The notes under the pieces: model-generated
What the model saw: the letters and a program-made list of their open reading frames with translations, nothing else
Told to the model about the DNA's origin: nothing
The model's database searches: none
Part shown: one piece after another, positions 4,857-7,198 of the stretch
Layout of the letters: each line of letters starts with the position of its first letter
How positions within the stretch are numbered: the first letter of the stretch is position 1
Made by a program: the position numbers and the translations under genes
Origin: Deltaproteobacteria bacterium
GTDB lineage: Bacteria; Myxococcota_A; Polyangia; Haliangiales; Haliangiaceae
Assembly (NCBI GenBank): GCA_013696695.1
Contig: JACCYD010000012.1
Span: 1 to 7,198 of the forward strand
Reading direction: 5' to 3'
DNA length: 7,198 nt

Positions 4857-7015
4857 CTCCTCGCCTTCGCACAGCGAAAGCCGACGTTGTTCAACATCTG
4901 GTCACTCTTGGCTCGCGAGCGCCCGGCACCGCGGACCGCCTCGACGTGTCCGTCCCAGTACCCTCCGCGATACACGCGCTCGATCACCTTGGTGTCTGGC
5001 CGCGAGACGATCGGGTCGAGGCAATCACCAGCGCACGCCGCGTAGGGCGCGACGAACGCATCCTCGACCCACTCCGCGACATTGCCGCCGAGATCCATCA
5101 CTCCCGCCGGCGTGCGATCCTCTGGAAACGAACCGACATCGGACGCCTGGCTTTTCAGGGACGCGCCAAAGCCAAACCCGACACATATCATCCCGGCGCC
5201 TCGCGCGAACGCGACCTGGTCACACGCGGGTGGGTACGGACCCGACGGAAACGGCTGGCGCCCGGTGCCGCGTGCAGCGAGCTCCCACTCCGCTTCGGTG
5301 GGGAGGCGCTTCCCCTGATCGGTGCAGTACCGCTTCGCGGCGAGCCACGTGATCTGGACGGCGGGGCGTTGACCGCGGTCGTCGACCGCGACCCACCGGC
5401 TGCCCTTGCGAACGAAGCCCGCATGGTCTGGGTGGAGATCGAGCAGCAAGGCCCCGTCCTTCGCGACGACGTTGCGGTCGCGGACGTCGACCTCCTGGCG
5501 GCTCAACCACTCGACGAGCGAGGCGTTCGTGACCTCCGTGCGATCGAGAAAGAACGGCGAGACGCGCACGGTTCGCTTCGGTTGCTCGCGTTCGTAGATC
5601 TTGCGCGAGCAGTCACCCTTCGCGGCTCCGGCGACGTCGCGGCACAACTTGAAGGCGGCATCGATCTCGGTCGTCGTGCTGCCCATCTCGAACGTGCCGC
5701 CCGCGATCGAGACCATCCCCTCCGATACCTCGAGCGCCGCGTCGATCGCGGTATCGACGGCGATCATCGTGTCGACCGGCGCCGCATCGCGCGACACCTT
5801 GTCGACGGCGGGACTCGACGATCGCGTGGCGAGTACGGCGACGATGCCACCGACCACCACGATCCCGACGAGCGCCGGAACAACCAGCTTGGATCGCCCC
5901 GGCGCGTCCGCGATGCTGACCGGCGTCATCGGCGTGGGCGTCACTGGCGAGACGGTTCGGGGAATCTCGGTTGCCGCGACGGTAGCTGCCACCGCCGGCA
6001 GCGACGCGATCGAGGGTGCGTTGGGCGCGAGCGTGGCGACGAGCCCCGGATCCGCCTTGCGCGGTGCATCGAAGACGGGCGTGCTGGCGAGCGCATCTCG
6101 CATCTCGCGTGCGCTCGGATAGCGGTCCACGACATCGCGAGCGAGCGAGCGACGCAGGATCGGATCGAGCGCCGGGGGCAGGTCGCCTTTCAACGTGCTC
6201 GGCTCGCGGCGAAAGTCGCCGGCGAGCACCTTCGACACCACCTCGGGAAACGTCTCGGCACGAATCGGTGGAACCCCGGTCAGCATCTCGAACAGCGCCG
6301 CGCCCATCGAGTACACGTCGCTGCTCGCAGTCACGTTCTTCGAGTCGGTGAGCTGCTCGGGGCTCATGTAGAGCGGCGTCCCCATCAGCGACCCGGTCCT
6401 GGTCATGCTGTGGTCGCCGAGTGCCTTCGCGATCCCGAAGTCGACAACCTTCAGCTGATCCTTGCCATCCGCCGTGGTGGTGACGAACAGGTTCTCGGGC
6501 TTGATGTCGCGGTGGATGAAGCCCTTGGTGTGCGCGAACGTGAGGGCATCCAGTGCCTGGATCGCGAGGTCGATCGCACGCGTCGTCGTCATGTCTCCGG
6601 CGCGAACGATGTCGTCGACGCTGCGACCGGCGAGCAGCTCCATCTCGAGATAGGGAGTGCCGTCGGTATCGCGGCCGAGATCGCTGACGACGACGATTCC
6701 CGGATGGCGCAACGACGCGGCGTGCTGCGCCTCGCGCTCGAAGCGCGTCGCGATCTCGGGGTTCGCCGCAAACTTCGCGTGCACCATCTTGAGGGCGACC
6801 TCGGTGCCTAACGTGCGGTGCCGCGCGCGATAGACCGCACCCATTCCACCGACGCCCAGCAACTGCACGATGTCGTACTTGCCTGCGACCGTCTTGCCGA
6901 CGCGCCGTGCGGGACACTCGTCGGATCCTCGACGGTGGTCCTGGTCGCACAGCTTGCAGCTCGCCAGCTCGGTCACGAAGCACACCGTCGAACCATGCGC
7001 GTCGTAGGTTCGCAT
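4853..7015 (-). CDS. membrane Ser/Thr protein kinase fused to an extracytoplasmic FGE/SUMF1-like domain
   Basis: A 720-residue protein. A short Cys cluster, C20-x2-C23-x3-H27-x6-C34, resembles the small zinc ribbons seen before many myxobacterial kinases. The Hanks-type kinase domain covers about 46-310: glycine loop LGVGGMGAVY (53-62), catalytic K76, helix-C E95, HRDIKPEN (168-175, D170), DFG (192-194), GTPLYMSPE (212-220) and D233 in D-V-Y-S-M-G. All catalytic residues are present, and the R before D170 marks an RD kinase. An Ala/Pro-rich linker (about 315-375) leads to one membrane helix (about 377-396), with basic residues on the kinase side, predicting a cytoplasmic kinase and outside C-terminus. 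Residues 433-718 are an FGE-sulfatase/SUMF1-like domain: I-A-G-G-T-F-E-M-G-S, RLPTEAEWE (570-578), GGNVAEW (643-649), Y-R-G-G-Y-W and a final G-F-R-C. The cysteine pair of true formylglycine-generating enzymes is absent, so a ligand-binding or structural role is more likely. The ATG at 7015 has no Shine-Dalgarno site; GTG codons at 6985 and 6976 are alternatives. Confidence 0.93.
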   Translation of the reverse strand: MRTYDAHGSTVCFVTELASCKLCDQDHRRGSDECPARRVGKTVAGKYDIVQLLGVGGMGAVYRARHRTLGTEVALKMVHAKFAANPEIATRFEREAQHAASLRHPGIVVVSDLGRDTDGTPYLEMELLAGRSVDDIVRAGDMTTTRAIDLAIQALDALTFAHTKGFIHRDIKPENLFVTTTADGKDQLKVVDFGIAKALGDHSMTRTGSLMGTPLYMSPEQLTDSKNVTASSDVYSMGAALFEMLTGVPPIRAETFPEVVSKVLAGDFRREPSTLKGDLPPALDPILRRSLARDVVDRYPSAREMRDALASTPVFDAPRKADPGLVATLAPNAPSIASLPAVAATVAATEIPRTVSPVTPTPMTPVSIADAPGRSKLVVPALVGIVVVGGIVAVLATRSSSPAVDKVSRDAAPVDTMIAVDTAIDAALEVSEGMVSIAGGTFEMGSTTTEIDAAFKLCRDVAGAAKGDCSRKIYEREQPKRTVRVSPFFLDRTEVTNASLVEWLSRQEVDVRDRNVVAKDGALLLDLHPDHAGFVRKGSRWVAVDDRGQRPAVQITWLAAKRYCTDQGKRLPTEAEWELAARGTGRQPFPSGPYPPACDQVAFARGAGMICVGFGFGASLKSQASDVGSFPEDRTPAGVMDLGGNVAEWVEDAFVAPYAACAGDCLDPIVSRPDTKVIERVYRGGYWDGHVEAVRGAGRSRAKSDQMLNNVGFRCAKARR
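4857..4862 (-). promoter_or_regulatory. GAGGAG Shine-Dalgarno site inside the kinase 3' end
   Basis: Read on the minus strand, GAGGAG directly abuts three tandem ATG codons of the DUF4384 lipoprotein gene and lies within the last codons of the kinase gene. Spacing is 0, 3 and 6 bases to the first, second and third ATG, which favours the third. The arrangement should couple lipoprotein synthesis to ribosomes finishing the kinase. Confidence 0.65.
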
Positions 7016-7054
7016 GAATTACAGATGACTGCGTGAGACACTGAGCACGACGTG

Positions 7055-7198
7055 ATGCCCGCGATCACCACGCTGACCCTCGCACGCTGGCTCGGTCCAT
7101 GGGCGGATTCGAAGCGCGCCCCGGACGTCGCGATCACCGACGACAACCTCGATGGCATGCGCGTTCGCGTGTTCCGGCGCTCGCCAACCACCATACCC
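7055..7198 (+). CDS. 5' end of a divergent gene, possibly an alpha/beta-hydrolase-like protein (truncated by window)
   Basis: From the ATG at 7055 the plus strand stays open to the right edge, giving 48 residues that begin M-P-A-I-T-T-L-T-L and include M-R-V-R-V-F-R-R-S-P. A beta-strand ending in R-V-F-R-R-S-P before the fold proper is reminiscent of the N-terminus of some alpha/beta hydrolases, but no catalytic motif is visible in this fragment and the product call is a guess. A GTG directly before the ATG (7052) could also start it. No clear Shine-Dalgarno site is present. It is divergent from the kinase, with only 39 bp between the two annotated starts, so the promoters of both genes must be very compact or overlap coding sequence. 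Confidence 0.5.
   Translation, partial: MPAITTLTLARWLGPWADSKRAPDVAITDDNLDGMRVRVFRRSPTTIP

Noticed and set aside
4624..5352. 242-residue plus-strand open frame spanning the kinase/lipoprotein junction
   Set aside because: It crosses two well-supported minus-strand genes and its product is a Ser/Arg/Pro-rich sequence typical of shadow frames.
4946..6811. 621-residue plus-strand open frame antisense to the kinase
   Set aside because: The protein is Arg/His/Ala/Asp-rich with no domain, and the opposite strand encodes a complete, motif-rich kinase. Long antisense frames are usual in high-GC genes.
1..7015. A PknG/GarA-like link between the Ser/Thr kinase and the glutamate dehydrogenase
   Set aside because: In mycobacteria GDH is controlled by the FHA protein GarA under PknG. 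No FHA protein is present here, the kinase is a membrane receptor type, and the genes are in separate units.
6973..7194. 73-residue minus-strand open frame at the right edge
   Set aside because: It overlaps the kinase start and the divergent gene, lacks any motif and would need an ATG lying antisense to the better-looking plus-strand frame.

Overview
The window is high-GC DNA with compact, closely spaced genes on both strands. It suggests a member of the Myxococcota (the old Deltaproteobacteria). The main reason is a Hanks-type Ser/Thr kinase that joins a short Cys cluster at its N-terminus, an Ala/Pro/Asp-rich linker, one membrane span and a sulfatase-modifying-factor-like domain; it sits beside a DUF4384 lipoprotein. 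This style of gene is common in that phylum. The Asp/Ala-rich linker resembles Kofleriaceae/Haliangium-type proteomes, but that finer placement is only a guess.

Layout. Positions 1-3008 (minus strand) hold the first 1002 residues of a very large NAD-dependent glutamate dehydrogenase of the GDH180/GdhB class; its C-terminal part lies beyond the left edge. A 134-bp divergent intergenic region separates it from a small plus-strand GlsB/YeaQ/YmgE-type membrane protein (3143-3397). Next on the plus strand is a coiled-coil lipoprotein of unknown function (3527-4063) with a clear Shine-Dalgarno site. It converges on a minus-strand pair, and a strong 13-bp hairpin lies in the 64-bp gap. The minus-strand pair is a receptor-like Ser/Thr kinase (4853-7015) followed, with a 4-bp ATGA overlap, by a DUF4384 lipoprotein (4128-4856). 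At the right edge a divergent plus-strand gene begins (from 7055) and is cut off after 48 codons.

How the genes may work together. The dehydrogenase is central nitrogen/carbon metabolism and has no evident link to the rest. The kinase and DUF4384 lipoprotein are almost certainly co-translated and could form an envelope signalling unit: cytoplasmic kinase, a membrane span, an extracytoplasmic FGE-like domain with eight cysteines but no visible catalytic cysteine pair, and a surface or periplasmic lipoprotein partner. That functional link is inference.

I saw no tRNA, rRNA, CRISPR array, insertion sequence or attachment site. No stretch over 300 bp lacks a gene. The long open frames antisense to the dehydrogenase and the kinase look like GC-bias shadows.
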